NCBI RefSeq assembly: GCF_030397665.1
Contig: NZ_JAPUBT010000008.1
Span: 186,249-250,248, forward strand
From: Janthinobacterium sp. SUN073
Lineage (GTDB): Bacteria > Pseudomonadota > Gammaproteobacteria > Burkholderiales > Burkholderiaceae_D
Length of the DNA stretch: 64,000 nt
Direction: 5' to 3'
Part shown: positions 44,842 to 53,565 of the stretch, piece by piece
Layout: each line of letters opens with the position of its first letter
Position numbering within the stretch: position 1 is the first letter of the stretch
The notes under the pieces: generated by a model
Seen by the model: only the letters and a program-made list of their open reading frames with translations
The model's database searches: none
What the model was told of the DNA's origin: nothing
Translations under genes and position numbers: made by a program

Positions 44842-46263
44842 ATGAAATTGTATGAAAAGCTCGTCAGCGACATCGAGCAACTGGTGGACAAGGGCGTGCT
44901 CTTGCCCGGTGAACGCATCCCCTCGGTGCGCCAGACCAGCCAGCAGCACAAGCTGAGCATCACCACGGTGCTGCGCGCCTACGTCAAGCTGGAAAGCATG
45001 GGCGTGCTCGAAAGCCGGCCCCAGTCCGGCTACTTCGTGCGCCAGCGGACCAGCGATACGACCGCGCCGTCCCTGTGCATGCAGGCGTCGCACCCCAGCC
45101 CCGTGCCGGCCGAAGTGCACGTCAGCCGCCTGGTGCTGTCGACCCTGCGCTCGATCGGCTTGCACGACGCCATCCCGCTGGGCTCGCCCTACCCCGACCC
45201 TTCGCGGTTTCCCTGGGAACGCATCAACCAGTATGCGGGCACCGTGGCGCGCCGCAACCGCGCCTGGAGCGTGACGGACGACCTGCCGCCGGGCAACCCG
45301 CAGCTGATCCGCGAAATCGCCCGCCGCTACATGGAAAACGGCCTGGCCGTCGATCCCGATGAAATCATCGTCACCGTGGGCGCCACGGAAGCGATCAACC
45401 TGTGCCTGCAAGCGGTGGCCAAGCCGGGCGATACCATCGCCGTCGAGTCGCCCACCTTCTATGCCATGCTGATGGCCGTCGAGCGGCTGGGCATGAAGGT
45501 GGTGGAGATTTCCACCGATCCGTATGAAGGCATCAGCATCGAGGCGCTGGCCGACATCATGGCCCGCCAGCCGATCGCCGCCGTCATGGTGATGCCGAAT
45601 TTCCAGAATCCGCTGGGCTTTCAAATGTCGGACCAGCGCAAGCGCGCCCTGGTCCAGCTGCTGGAGCAGCACGACGTGCCCGCCATCGAAAACGGCGTCT
45701 ACAACGAACTGTATTACGGCGACGCCCACCCGTCCTCGCTCAAGTCCTACGACCGCAAGGGCCTGGTGTTGCACTGTTCCTCGTTTTCCAAGAGCCTCAG
45801 TTCCGCGCAGCGCGTGGGCTGGGCCCTGGCCGGGCGCTATCGGGGCAAGGTGGAGGAACTCAAATTCCTCAATACCCTGGCTACGTCCGCGTTTCCCCAG
45901 CTGGCCATCGCCGAATATCTGCAAAACGATGGCTACGAACAGCATCTGCGCCGCACCCGCAAGGCGTATGCCCAGCAGGCGCGCATCATGGCCGCCGCCG
46001 TGCAGCGCTTCTTTCCCGCTGGCACGAAAATCTCGCACCCGCAGGGCGGCTACGTGCTGTGGGTGGAGTTGCCCGGCGACATAGACTCCATGCAGCTGTA
46101 CCGGCGCGCGCTGGAATGCAAGATCACGGTGGGGCCGGGGCGCATGTTTTCCGTCAGCCAGGCCTACAAACATTGCATCCGCCTCAATTACAGCTATCCG
46201 TGGAGCGTGGGCGTCGAGCAAGCCATTATTCTGCTCGGCAAACTCATCACCGAATTTCTGTAA
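44842..46263 (+). CDS. MocR-type GntR regulator with aminotransferase domain
   Basis: A 473-residue protein: N-terminal GntR winged helix (about 1-70, VLLPGERIPSVRQTSQQHKLSITTVLRAY) joined to a fold-type I aminotransferase domain (about 110-470). The PLP lysine is in CSSFSKSLSSAQRVGW; FQNPLGFQMS is the Asn-Pro-Leu motif. MocR proteins bind CTGTAC-like direct repeats. It is convergent with moaA, 5 bp apart, and may control the CTGTAC modules upstream of moaA and the molybdoenzyme operon. Confidence 0.9.
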   Translation: MKLYEKLVSDIEQLVDKGVLLPGERIPSVRQTSQQHKLSITTVLRAYVKLESMGVLESRPQSGYFVRQRTSDTTAPSLCMQASHPSPVPAEVHVSRLVLSTLRSIGLHDAIPLGSPYPDPSRFPWERINQYAGTVARRNRAWSVTDDLPPGNPQLIREIARRYMENGLAVDPDEIIVTVGATEAINLCLQAVAKPGDTIAVESPTFYAMLMAVERLGMKVVEISTDPYEGISIEALADIMARQPIAAVMVMPNFQNPLGFQMSDQRKRALVQLLEQHDVPAIENGVYNELYYGDAHPSSLKSYDRKGLVLHCSSFSKSLSSAQRVGWALAGRYRGKVEELKFLNTLATSAFPQLAIAEYLQNDGYEQHLRRTRKAYAQQARIMAAAVQRFFPAGTKISHPQGGYVLWVELPGDIDSMQLYRRALECKITVGPGRMFSVSQAYKHCIRLNYSYPWSVGVEQAIILLGKLITEFL

Positions 46264-46268
46264 ACCAT

Positions 46269-47357
46269 TCACCCGCCCACCAGCGACATGCGCACGGTGG
46301 GATACTGCTTGCGCTGGGCGCCGCCGGCCTGGGCCAGCGCGCCGCGCACTTCCGAGTAGCGGTCGCCACGGCGCTGCCAGTGCTGGCGCAACAGGGCTTC
46401 CAGTCCTTGCGCCGAGTCAAGCCGGGGCCGCAGGTCGAGGCCGTCGTGGGCGAACAGGCAGGTAAACAGCTTGCCATCCGACGAGACGCGCACGCGGCTG
46501 CAGTCGCCGCAGAACGGCTGCGACACGCTGGAAATGAAACCCACTTCGCCGCCGCCATCGAGGTAACTATAACGGCTGGCCGTTTCGTGCAAGATCGGCT
46601 TGCCTTCGCCCAGCGACACGAGGGGAAATTCCGCCGCGATCAGCGCCCGCGCTTCGTCCGACGTGACGACATGCGTGCGCGACCAGGCGCCGATGCCGCC
46701 CACGTCCATGAATTCGATCAGGCGCAGAATCACGCCCGTGTGGCGGAAATGGCGCGCCAGCGGCACGATCTGGCTGTCGTTGACGCCTTTCTGCACGACC
46801 ATGTTGACCTTCACGGGATGCAAGCCCACGGCTTGCGCCACCTCGATACCGTGCAGCACTTTCTCGACAGGAAAATCGACGCCATTCATGCGCTGGAAAA
46901 TGCCGTTATCAAGACTGTCGAGGCTGACGGTGACCCGCTCCAGGCCCGCATCCTTCAGCGAACGCGCCTTGGCCGCCAGCAAGCTGCCATTCGTCGTCAG
47001 CGCGATGCTGACGGCGCGCCCGTCCGGCGTGGTGAGCCGCGCCAGCATTTCGATCAGTTGTTCCAGGTTCTTGCGCAGCAGCGGTTCGCCGCCCGTGATG
47101 CGGATTTTATCCACGCCCAGGCGCACGAAGGCGCGCGCCATGGTGTCGATCTGCGCGAAGGACAGGCGCTCGCTCGATGGCAGAAACGGGTAATCGCTGG
47201 GGTACAGCTCGGCCGGCATGCAATAGGTGCAGCGGAAATTGCACTGGTCGATGACGGAAATGCGCAAGTCCGTCAGGGGGCGCCCCAGCATGTCCACGCA
47301 GGGCGCGATATGGTCTGGCTGCCGGAGCGCTGGCTGCGGATACAGGATGGTGTTCAT
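46269..47357 (-). CDS. moaA: GTP 3',8-cyclase MoaA
   Basis: A 362-residue radical SAM enzyme starting at 47357 after GGGGGAAG. The first cluster motif is CNFRCTYC (Cys39, 43, 46). The second cluster is near QPFCGDCSRVRV with the following CLF cysteine, and the chain ends in Gly-Gly (RMSLVGG), needed by MoaA. It makes the first step of molybdenum cofactor synthesis. It stands downstream of a small winged-helix gene and a CTGTAC module. Confidence 0.95.
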   Translation of the reverse strand: MNTILYPQPALRQPDHIAPCVDMLGRPLTDLRISVIDQCNFRCTYCMPAELYPSDYPFLPSSERLSFAQIDTMARAFVRLGVDKIRITGGEPLLRKNLEQLIEMLARLTTPDGRAVSIALTTNGSLLAAKARSLKDAGLERVTVSLDSLDNGIFQRMNGVDFPVEKVLHGIEVAQAVGLHPVKVNMVVQKGVNDSQIVPLARHFRHTGVILRLIEFMDVGGIGAWSRTHVVTSDEARALIAAEFPLVSLGEGKPILHETASRYSYLDGGGEVGFISSVSQPFCGDCSRVRVSSDGKLFTCLFAHDGLDLRPRLDSAQGLEALLRQHWQRRGDRYSEVRGALAQAGGAQRKQYPTVRMSLVGG

Positions 47358-47422
47358 TGTGCTTCCCCCTTGATGTGCATTCGTCAGGATGTAGCATAAG
47401 ACGAATGGGGGCAGGCCAAGAG

Positions 47423-47455
47423 GTACAGTCCGGCGCCAGGCGATAGAGTACAGAT
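47423..47455 (-). promoter_or_regulatory. CTGTAC direct-repeat module upstream of moaA
   Basis: On the minus strand ATCTGTACTCT is followed by CCGGACTGTAC: two CTGTAC copies with 19 bp between. The same module, with the same spacing, is found at 47805-47837 ahead of the molybdoenzyme operon. It lies 65-100 bp before the moaA start. Confidence 0.7.
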
Positions 47456-47461
47456 TCGGCT

Positions 47462-47737
47462 TTACTCTGCTGGCGGCGGCGCGAACATGCTGGCGCACAG
47501 CTGCGCGCCCGCCGCGCTCAAGGATGCGCTGCCGCCGCCGCTCTCCGCCGTGACGACTGTCACCAGGCCCGCGCTGGACAAGGCATTGAGCTGGCGCAGC
47601 AAAGTGCTCATCTGTACCCCTGCCCGCTTGGCCAGCTTGGCCAGCGACCACGCTTTCTCCGGCGCCTCCTGCCGCGCCTCCCACAGCAGCGCCAGCAGCG
47701 CTATCAGCGCTGTGTCGATCCCTTCTTCCTTGTGCAT
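47462..47737 (-). CDS. Small winged-helix transcriptional regulator
   Basis: A 91-residue protein starting at 47737, where GGAGA precedes the ATG. The core LAKLAKRAGVQMSTLLRQLNALSSAGLVTVV is a MarR/ArsR-type winged helix. It has no effector domain. It lies divergent from the molybdoenzyme operon and directly upstream of moaA. One CTGTAC module lies on each side of it, so it or the MocR protein could be the regulator of both. Confidence 0.75.
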   Translation of the reverse strand: MHKEEGIDTALIALLALLWEARQEAPEKAWSLAKLAKRAGVQMSTLLRQLNALSSAGLVTVVTAESGGGSASLSAAGAQLCASMFAPPPAE

Positions 47738-47804
47738 GTTTTTTCTCCTTGTCCACATCATAAATCACGGCCGACGCGGACGCGACGCACATCGCCATCG
47801 TTCC

Positions 47805-47837
47805 ATCTGTACTCTGTTTTTTTGTCCGGAACTGTGC
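47805..47837 (+). promoter_or_regulatory. CTGTAC direct-repeat module upstream of the molybdoenzyme operon
   Basis: ATCTGTACTCT and CCGGAACTGTGC form direct repeats CTGTAC and CTGTGC with 19 bp between, matching the module at 47423-47455. It lies about 67 bp before the ATG at 47904. Confidence 0.7.
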
Positions 47838-47903
47838 GCCTACGCTCCCGCCTGCCGCCCCTACCATGTGATTGTCCCATCGCATATCACCAGGAGAGTC
47901 ATC

Positions 47904-50216
47904 ATGAGCAAGCCAAAGTCCGACGCGCGCATCGCGCCCTACACCCATGCCGCGGCCGGTTGGGGAGCCCTCAAGTACGTGGCCATCAATCTGTTCAAGG
48001 AAAAAGTCAGCGCGGGCAACTACCGTTCGCTGTTCGAGCAAAACCAGCCCGACGGCTTCGACTGTCCCGGCTGCGCCTGGCCCGACCGCGAACACGCGTC
48101 CACGTTTGAATTCTGCGAAAACGGCGTCAAGGCCGTGGCGGCCGAATCGACGAGCAAGCGCGTGCGCCCCGAGTTTTTCCAGGAACACACGGTCACCGAA
48201 CTGATGGAGCAGTCGGACTATGATCTGGAACAACATGGCCGCCTGACGGATCCCATGGTGTACGACGCCGCCAGCGACAAATACCAGGCCATTGCCTGGG
48301 ACGACGCGTTCGCTCTGGTGGCGCACCACCTGCACGCGCTGGACGACCCGAACCAGGCCGCCTTCTACACGTCTGGCCGCGCCAGCAACGAAGCGGCCTT
48401 TTTGTATCAACTGTTCGTGCGCGCCTACGGGACGAACAACTTCCCCGATTGCTCCAACCTGTGCCACGAAGCCACCAGCCGTGGCTTGCCGGAAACGGTC
48501 GGCATCGGCAAGGGCACGGTGTTGCTCGACGACTTCGAGCATGCGGACACCCTGCTGCTGTTCGGCCAGAACCCGGCCACCAACCACCCGCGCATGCTGG
48601 GCGAATTGCGCGAAGCGTCGCGCCGTGGCGCCACCATCGTCTCCATCAACCCCTTGCATGAACGGGGCCTGGAACGCTTCACCAGCCCGCAGCATCCGCT
48701 GGAAATGCTGACGGGCGCCAGCACCAACATTTGCTCGCTGTTCATCTGCCCCACCCTGGGCGGCGACTTTGCGCTGATCAAGGCCATGGCCAAGCGCGTC
48801 GTCGAGCTCGATGACGAGGCCATCGCCCACGGCCAGGAGCGCGTGCTCGACTGCGCCTTCATCGCCGAACACACGAGCGGCTTCGATGCCTTCGCGGCCG
48901 ACCTGCGCGCCGAAAGCTGGGACTTGCTGATCGCCGAATCGGGCGTGGCGCGCGACAAGATCGAAGAGTTGACGCAGATCTACGTGAAAGGCGAGGCCGT
49001 CATCGCCACCTGGGGCATGGGCGTGACGCAGCACAAGAATTCGCTGGCCACCGTGCAAATCCTGTCGAACTTGATGATGATGCGCGGCAATATCGGCAAG
49101 CGCGGCGCGGGCCTGTGCCCCGTGCGCGGCCACTCGAACGTGCAGGGCGACCGCACCATGGGCATCGAGGAACAGCCGACCAAGGAATTCCTCGACCGCC
49201 TGGGCCTGGTGTTCAACTTCGAGCCGCCGCGCCACCACGGCTACGACGCCGTCGGCACCATCGCCGCCATGCTGGAGAAAAAAGTCAAAGTGTTTGTCGC
49301 GCTGGGTGGCAATTTCTCGATGGCCACGCCGGACACGCCGCGCACCTGGGACGCGCTGCGCTCGTGCGACCTGACGGTGCATATCGCCACCAAGCTCAAC
49401 CGCAGCCATCTGGTGCACGGCAAGGATGCGCTGATCCTGCCCACTTTGGGACGCACGGAAATCGACGTGCAGCAAGGCGTGGCGCAAGGCGTGACGGTGG
49501 AAGATTCGATGAGCATGGTGCACATCTCGTTCGGCATGAACCAGCCCGCCTCGCCCAACCTGCGCTCGGAAATCGCCATCGTGGCCGGCATGGCGCAAGC
49601 AACAATCGGCAGCGAGAAGATCGACTGGCTGCGCTATGCCGGCAACTATGCGCTGCTGCGCGATTCCATCGAGCAAGTATTCGATGACTTTTTCGATTAC
49701 AACTTGCGCATAGCCAAGCCGGGCGGTTTCCACCTTGAAATCGCCTCGCGCGAACGGGTGTGGAAGACGCCGAGCGGCAAGGCGCAATTCCTCGTCAACG
49801 CCGTGGAACTGGACACGCCGATCCACCGTGCGCGCCAGCAATATGGCGAGCGCCTGATGGTGCTGATGACGACGCGTTCGCACGACCAGTACAACACGAC
49901 GATCTACGCCATGGACGACCGCTATCGTGGCGTGTTCGGCCAACGCCGCGTGGTTTTCATCAACAAGGACGACCTGGCCATGCTGGGCTTTGCGGCCGGC
50001 GACTGGGTCGACCTGATCGGCGTGTGGCATGACGGCATAGCCCGCCGCGCCGACCGCTTCCTGCTGGTCGAGTACGACATTCCGCGCGGCTGCATCGGCG
50101 CCTACTACCCGGAAACCAATCCGCTGGTGCCACTGGACAGCGTGGGCGAAGGTTCGCGCACGCCGACCTTCAAATCCATCCCCGTGCTGCTGTCGCCTTC
50201 GGCCGCCCTCAGCTGA
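47904..50216 (+). CDS. FdhF/YdeP-family molybdopterin oxidoreductase
   Basis: A 770-residue molybdoenzyme with AGGAG before the ATG. The N-terminus has CPGCAWPD (cysteine pair) and the molybdopterin core has DCSNLCHEATSRGLPETVGIG, where CHE is the likely Mo-ligand region. The C-terminal molydop-binding domain includes LMTTRSHDQYNTTIYAMDDRYRG. YdeP in E. coli is linked to acid resistance, but its substrate is unknown. It is first in an operon with cydAB, a bestrophin gene and fdhD. Confidence 0.9.
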   Translation: MSKPKSDARIAPYTHAAAGWGALKYVAINLFKEKVSAGNYRSLFEQNQPDGFDCPGCAWPDREHASTFEFCENGVKAVAAESTSKRVRPEFFQEHTVTELMEQSDYDLEQHGRLTDPMVYDAASDKYQAIAWDDAFALVAHHLHALDDPNQAAFYTSGRASNEAAFLYQLFVRAYGTNNFPDCSNLCHEATSRGLPETVGIGKGTVLLDDFEHADTLLLFGQNPATNHPRMLGELREASRRGATIVSINPLHERGLERFTSPQHPLEMLTGASTNICSLFICPTLGGDFALIKAMAKRVVELDDEAIAHGQERVLDCAFIAEHTSGFDAFAADLRAESWDLLIAESGVARDKIEELTQIYVKGEAVIATWGMGVTQHKNSLATVQILSNLMMMRGNIGKRGAGLCPVRGHSNVQGDRTMGIEEQPTKEFLDRLGLVFNFEPPRHHGYDAVGTIAAMLEKKVKVFVALGGNFSMATPDTPRTWDALRSCDLTVHIATKLNRSHLVHGKDALILPTLGRTEIDVQQGVAQGVTVEDSMSMVHISFGMNQPASPNLRSEIAIVAGMAQATIGSEKIDWLRYAGNYALLRDSIEQVFDDFFDYNLRIAKPGGFHLEIASRERVWKTPSGKAQFLVNAVELDTPIHRARQQYGERLMVLMTTRSHDQYNTTIYAMDDRYRGVFGQRRVVFINKDDLAMLGFAAGDWVDLIGVWHDGIARRADRFLLVEYDIPRGCIGAYYPETNPLVPLDSVGEGSRTPTFKSIPVLLSPSAALS

Positions 50217-50229
50217 TCAGGAGAACGCC

Positions 50230-51609
50230 ATGTTCGGTTTCGATACCCTGGACCTGTCGCGCGCGCAATTTGCGATGACGGCCATCTTCCACATTTTGTG
50301 GCCCATATTGACGATCAGCCTGTCGCTGTTCCTGTTCGTTGTCGAGGCGCTGTGGCTGCGCACCAGCGACCCCGTCTACTACCGCCACGCGCGCTTCTGG
50401 AGCAAGCTGCTGGTGCTGAACTTTGCCGTCGGCGTCGTCAGCGGGATTCCCCTGGAATTCCAGTTCGGCACCAACTGGGCGCCGTTCTCGCACCATTCCG
50501 GCCAGTTCATCGGCAACATCCTCGGCTTCGAGGGCGCCATGGCCTTCATGCTGGAAGCGGGCTTCATCGGCGTCATGATGTTCGGCTGGGGCCGCGTACC
50601 GAAGGGCGTGCACCTGTTTGCCACCGGAATGGTGGCGCTCGGGTCGAGCATTTCCTCGTTCTGGATCATGGTCGCCAATTCCTGGATGCAGACGCCGGCC
50701 GGCGTGCGCGTGCTCGACGGCAAGGTCATCGTCACCGATTACGTGGCCGCCATCTTCAATCCCGACATGGCCTGGGCCGTGGGCCACATGTGGGTGGCCG
50801 CCGTGGAAACGGGCCTGTTCGTCATCGCGGGGATTTCCGCCTGGTATATGTTCAAGCGCCGCGAACCGGCCTTCTTCGCCCGCTCGTTCAAGCTGGCGCT
50901 GATGCTGCTGCTCGTCATCGCTCCGTTGCAAGTGTGGCTCGGCGACTCCAGTGGCGTCGATGTCTTCAAGACCCAGCCCGCCAAAGGCGCGGCCATCGAA
51001 GGTCACTGGCACACGAATCCCGATGGCGAGGGTGCGGCCTGGTCCTTGCTGGCCTGGCCCAACCAGGCGGAGCAAAAGAACGACTGGTCGCTCGAAGTGC
51101 CCGGCATGCTCAGCGTGATCGCCACGCATAGCGCCACGGGCAAGATCACTGGCCTGGCCGACATCGCCCGCGCAGACCAGCCACCCATGCTGCCGCTGCT
51201 GTACTACGCGTTTCGCGCCATGGCCGGCATCGGCATGTGGTTCGTGCTGCTGGCGTTCTGGACCTTCGTGGCCTGGCGCAAGGTGGGTGGGCGCGTGCAA
51301 GAGTTCGTGCGCAATCGCAAGCTGCTGCTGGCCTGGGTGCTGACGATACCGCTGCCCTACATCGCCGTCGAGTGCGGCTGGATCGTGCGCGAAGTGGGAC
51401 GCCAGCCATGGGTCGTGTACGGCTTGCTGCGCACGCGCGACGCCGTCTCCGACGTGGCGGCCCACGCCGTGGGCGGCAGCATGCTGATGTTCTGCGTGTT
51501 TTACATCGTGCTGTTCCTTACGTTTTTTGTGTTCGCCAGGAAATGGCTGCAACAAGGCCCGGACCTGGCGCTGCCGCTGCCGAACGCCGCCCATGCCGTG
51601 GGGTATTGA
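50230..51609 (+). CDS. cydA: Cytochrome bd-type quinol oxidase subunit I (CIO-like, short Q-loop)
   Basis: A 459-residue membrane protein with AGGAG before the start. It has the conserved TAIFHILWP His, GTNWAPFSHHSGQFIGN, the EGAMAFMLEA glutamate and GHMWVAAVETG His that are the haem ligands of CydA. It is short relative to E. coli CydA (522) and the Q-loop is reduced, as in the cyanide-insensitive oxidase (CioA) branch. It follows the YdeP-type gene by 13 bp, so both are one transcript. Confidence 0.92.
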   Translation: MFGFDTLDLSRAQFAMTAIFHILWPILTISLSLFLFVVEALWLRTSDPVYYRHARFWSKLLVLNFAVGVVSGIPLEFQFGTNWAPFSHHSGQFIGNILGFEGAMAFMLEAGFIGVMMFGWGRVPKGVHLFATGMVALGSSISSFWIMVANSWMQTPAGVRVLDGKVIVTDYVAAIFNPDMAWAVGHMWVAAVETGLFVIAGISAWYMFKRREPAFFARSFKLALMLLLVIAPLQVWLGDSSGVDVFKTQPAKGAAIEGHWHTNPDGEGAAWSLLAWPNQAEQKNDWSLEVPGMLSVIATHSATGKITGLADIARADQPPMLPLLYYAFRAMAGIGMWFVLLAFWTFVAWRKVGGRVQEFVRNRKLLLAWVLTIPLPYIAVECGWIVREVGRQPWVVYGLLRTRDAVSDVAAHAVGGSMLMFCVFYIVLFLTFFVFARKWLQQGPDLALPLPNAAHAVGY

Positions 51610-51639
51610 AATGCGCCCCCATCAATCAAGGAGTTTGTA

Positions 51640-52620
51640 ATGGAAATGAATTCGCATGCCATGCTGGGCAATGCCTGGTTCGGCCTGATCGGCCTGATGC
51701 TGATCTTTTACGTCGTCACGGACGGCTTCGACCTGGGCGTGGGCATCCTCAGCCTGCTCACCCGCCGCGAGCAGGAACGCAACCTAATCTTTCAATCGAT
51801 CGCCCACGTGTGGGACGCCAATGAAACCTGGCTGGTGGTGGTGGGCGGCGCCCTGTTCGGCGCCTTTCCCAGCGCCTACGCCACCTTGCTGGAACAGCTG
51901 TACATTCCCATCATGCTGCTGATCGCCAGCCTGATCATGCGCGGCGCCTCGATCGAATTCCGCCATGCGGCCGGCAACAAGCGCCTGTGGGACCTGGTCT
52001 TCGGCGTGGGCAGCCTGCTGGCCGCCGTGGCGCAAGGCGTGGTGCTGGGCAAGGTCATCACGGGCTTGCAGCCTGGCCCGCTGAGTGCGGTATTCACGGC
52101 CTGCACGGCGCTGGGCGTGGTGGCCGGCTATTGCCTGCTGGGCAGCACCTACCTGATCAAGAAGACGGGTGGCCAGCTGGAAGCGGCGGCGCGCCGCTAC
52201 GCAACCACCAGCGTGCTGGCGACGGTCGCGGCCGCCATCGTGCTGTCGGCCGGCACCATGGTCTTCAGCGCCATCGGCCACGACCGCTGGGCGCAGCCTG
52301 GCGTGTTCGGCGTGTTGCTGGCCCTGGCCGCCATCGCCGCCAGCGCTTTCATTTACATCCTGTGGGCCGTGCACGTGAACGGCGTGCGCGGACCGTTCCG
52401 CGGCGCCATCGTGCTATTCCTGGCTTCGTTCGCGGGCCTGGCCATCAGCTTCTTCCCCGACCTGGTGCCAGGCAAGCTGAGCATCGCGGCGGCCGCATCG
52501 GACGAGCCGACGTTGATCTTCATGCTGATCGGCATGGGTTCCATGCTGCCGATCATGATCGGCTACAACCTGTTCCAATACTACGTCTTCGAGGGCAAAG
52601 TCGTGCCCCACAAGCATTGA
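51640..52620 (+). CDS. cydB: Cytochrome bd-type quinol oxidase subunit II
   Basis: A 326-residue protein with an AAGGAG site. It has about eight helices and the motifs DGFDLGVGIL near residue 30, NETWLVVVGGALFGAFP and the GSTYLIKKTGG loop that mark CydB/CioB. With the upstream subunit it forms the membrane quinol oxidase. No CydX-like small gene follows; the next gene begins 12 bp later. Confidence 0.93.
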   Translation: MEMNSHAMLGNAWFGLIGLMLIFYVVTDGFDLGVGILSLLTRREQERNLIFQSIAHVWDANETWLVVVGGALFGAFPSAYATLLEQLYIPIMLLIASLIMRGASIEFRHAAGNKRLWDLVFGVGSLLAAVAQGVVLGKVITGLQPGPLSAVFTACTALGVVAGYCLLGSTYLIKKTGGQLEAAARRYATTSVLATVAAAIVLSAGTMVFSAIGHDRWAQPGVFGVLLALAAIAASAFIYILWAVHVNGVRGPFRGAIVLFLASFAGLAISFFPDLVPGKLSIAAAASDEPTLIFMLIGMGSMLPIMIGYNLFQYYVFEGKVVPHKH

Positions 52621-52632
52621 GCGGCATCCAAT

Positions 52633-53553
52633 ATGATCATTCGGCCTACCACCAACTGGTTCCGCATGCTGTTCGTCTGGAATGGCTCGGTGCTGCAAGC
52701 CATCATTCCGCAATTGCTGCTGATGCTGGTCGTCAGTTCGCTGGCCCTGCTGACGGATGGCCGCATCTTCGGCGTCAAGATTCCGCTCGATACGGCGCCG
52801 TTTCCCATGGTCGGCATCAGCCTGGCGATCTTCCTCGGCTTTCGCAACAACGCCAGCTATGCGCGCTTTGTCGAGGCGCGGCATATCTGGGGGCAATTGC
52901 TGATCGCCGCGCGGGCCCTCGCTTCACAGGCGCTCACATATTTGCCGCAGGAAACGAGTGGCCTGGACCATGAATTGCTGCTGCGCCGCCTGATCGCCTT
53001 CGTCTACGCACTCAAGCACCAGCTGCGCCAGACGGACCCGCAGCAAGACCTGGCGCGCTACCTGCCGGCCGAGGACATGCAGCGCTTGCAGGGCGTCAAC
53101 TTCAAGCCCGTCGCCGTACTGCATACGGTGCGGGCCATGCTGTACGAGGCCGTGCAGCGCCAGCCGGGCCAGACGCAGCTGCTGTGGATGCTCGACACGC
53201 AGCTCAACGACCTCGCCGCCACGGTGGCCGGTTGCGAACGCATCAAGAACACGCCGATTCCATACCCGTACGGCGTGCTGGTGCATCGCACGGTCTACAT
53301 GTACTGCTTCTTGCTGCCGCTGGGCCTGGTGGACGCCATCGGCGTGGCCACGCCCCTCATTTCCGTGTTTGTCGCCTACACCCTGTTTGCGCTGGAAGCC
53401 ATCGCGCAGCAGATCGCTGAACCGTTCGGCCTGGCACCGAACTGCCTGGCCCTGAACGCCATGACGCGCGAAACGGAACGCTCGCTGCTGGAATTGCATG
53501 GCGACCCGCTGCCGCCTTCGATCAGGCCCTGCCCGCGCTATCAGATCAATTAA
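52633..53553 (+). CDS. Bestrophin-family anion channel (YneE type)
   Basis: A 306-residue inner-membrane protein opening with IIRPTTNWFRMLFVWNGSVL, with GISLAIFLGFRNNASYARFVEARHIWGQ near residue 63, the bacterial bestrophin core. Four hydrophobic segments are seen. In bacteria these form pentameric ion channels. Its place inside a quinol-oxidase operon is unusual. Spacing is 12 bp on both sides, so it belongs to the transcript. Confidence 0.87.
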   Translation: MIIRPTTNWFRMLFVWNGSVLQAIIPQLLLMLVVSSLALLTDGRIFGVKIPLDTAPFPMVGISLAIFLGFRNNASYARFVEARHIWGQLLIAARALASQALTYLPQETSGLDHELLLRRLIAFVYALKHQLRQTDPQQDLARYLPAEDMQRLQGVNFKPVAVLHTVRAMLYEAVQRQPGQTQLLWMLDTQLNDLAATVAGCERIKNTPIPYPYGVLVHRTVYMYCFLLPLGLVDAIGVATPLISVFVAYTLFALEAIAQQIAEPFGLAPNCLALNAMTRETERSLLELHGDPLPPSIRPCPRYQIN

Positions 53554-53565
53554 CCGGAGAACAGC

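Noticed and set aside
46269..50030. A 1253-codon open frame on the minus strand running through moaA into the molybdoenzyme gene
   Set aside because: Only the part from 47357 down is a real protein (MoaA). The rest is antisense to a well-recognised oxidoreductase and has the His/Ala/Arg-rich composition of GC-rich shadow frames.
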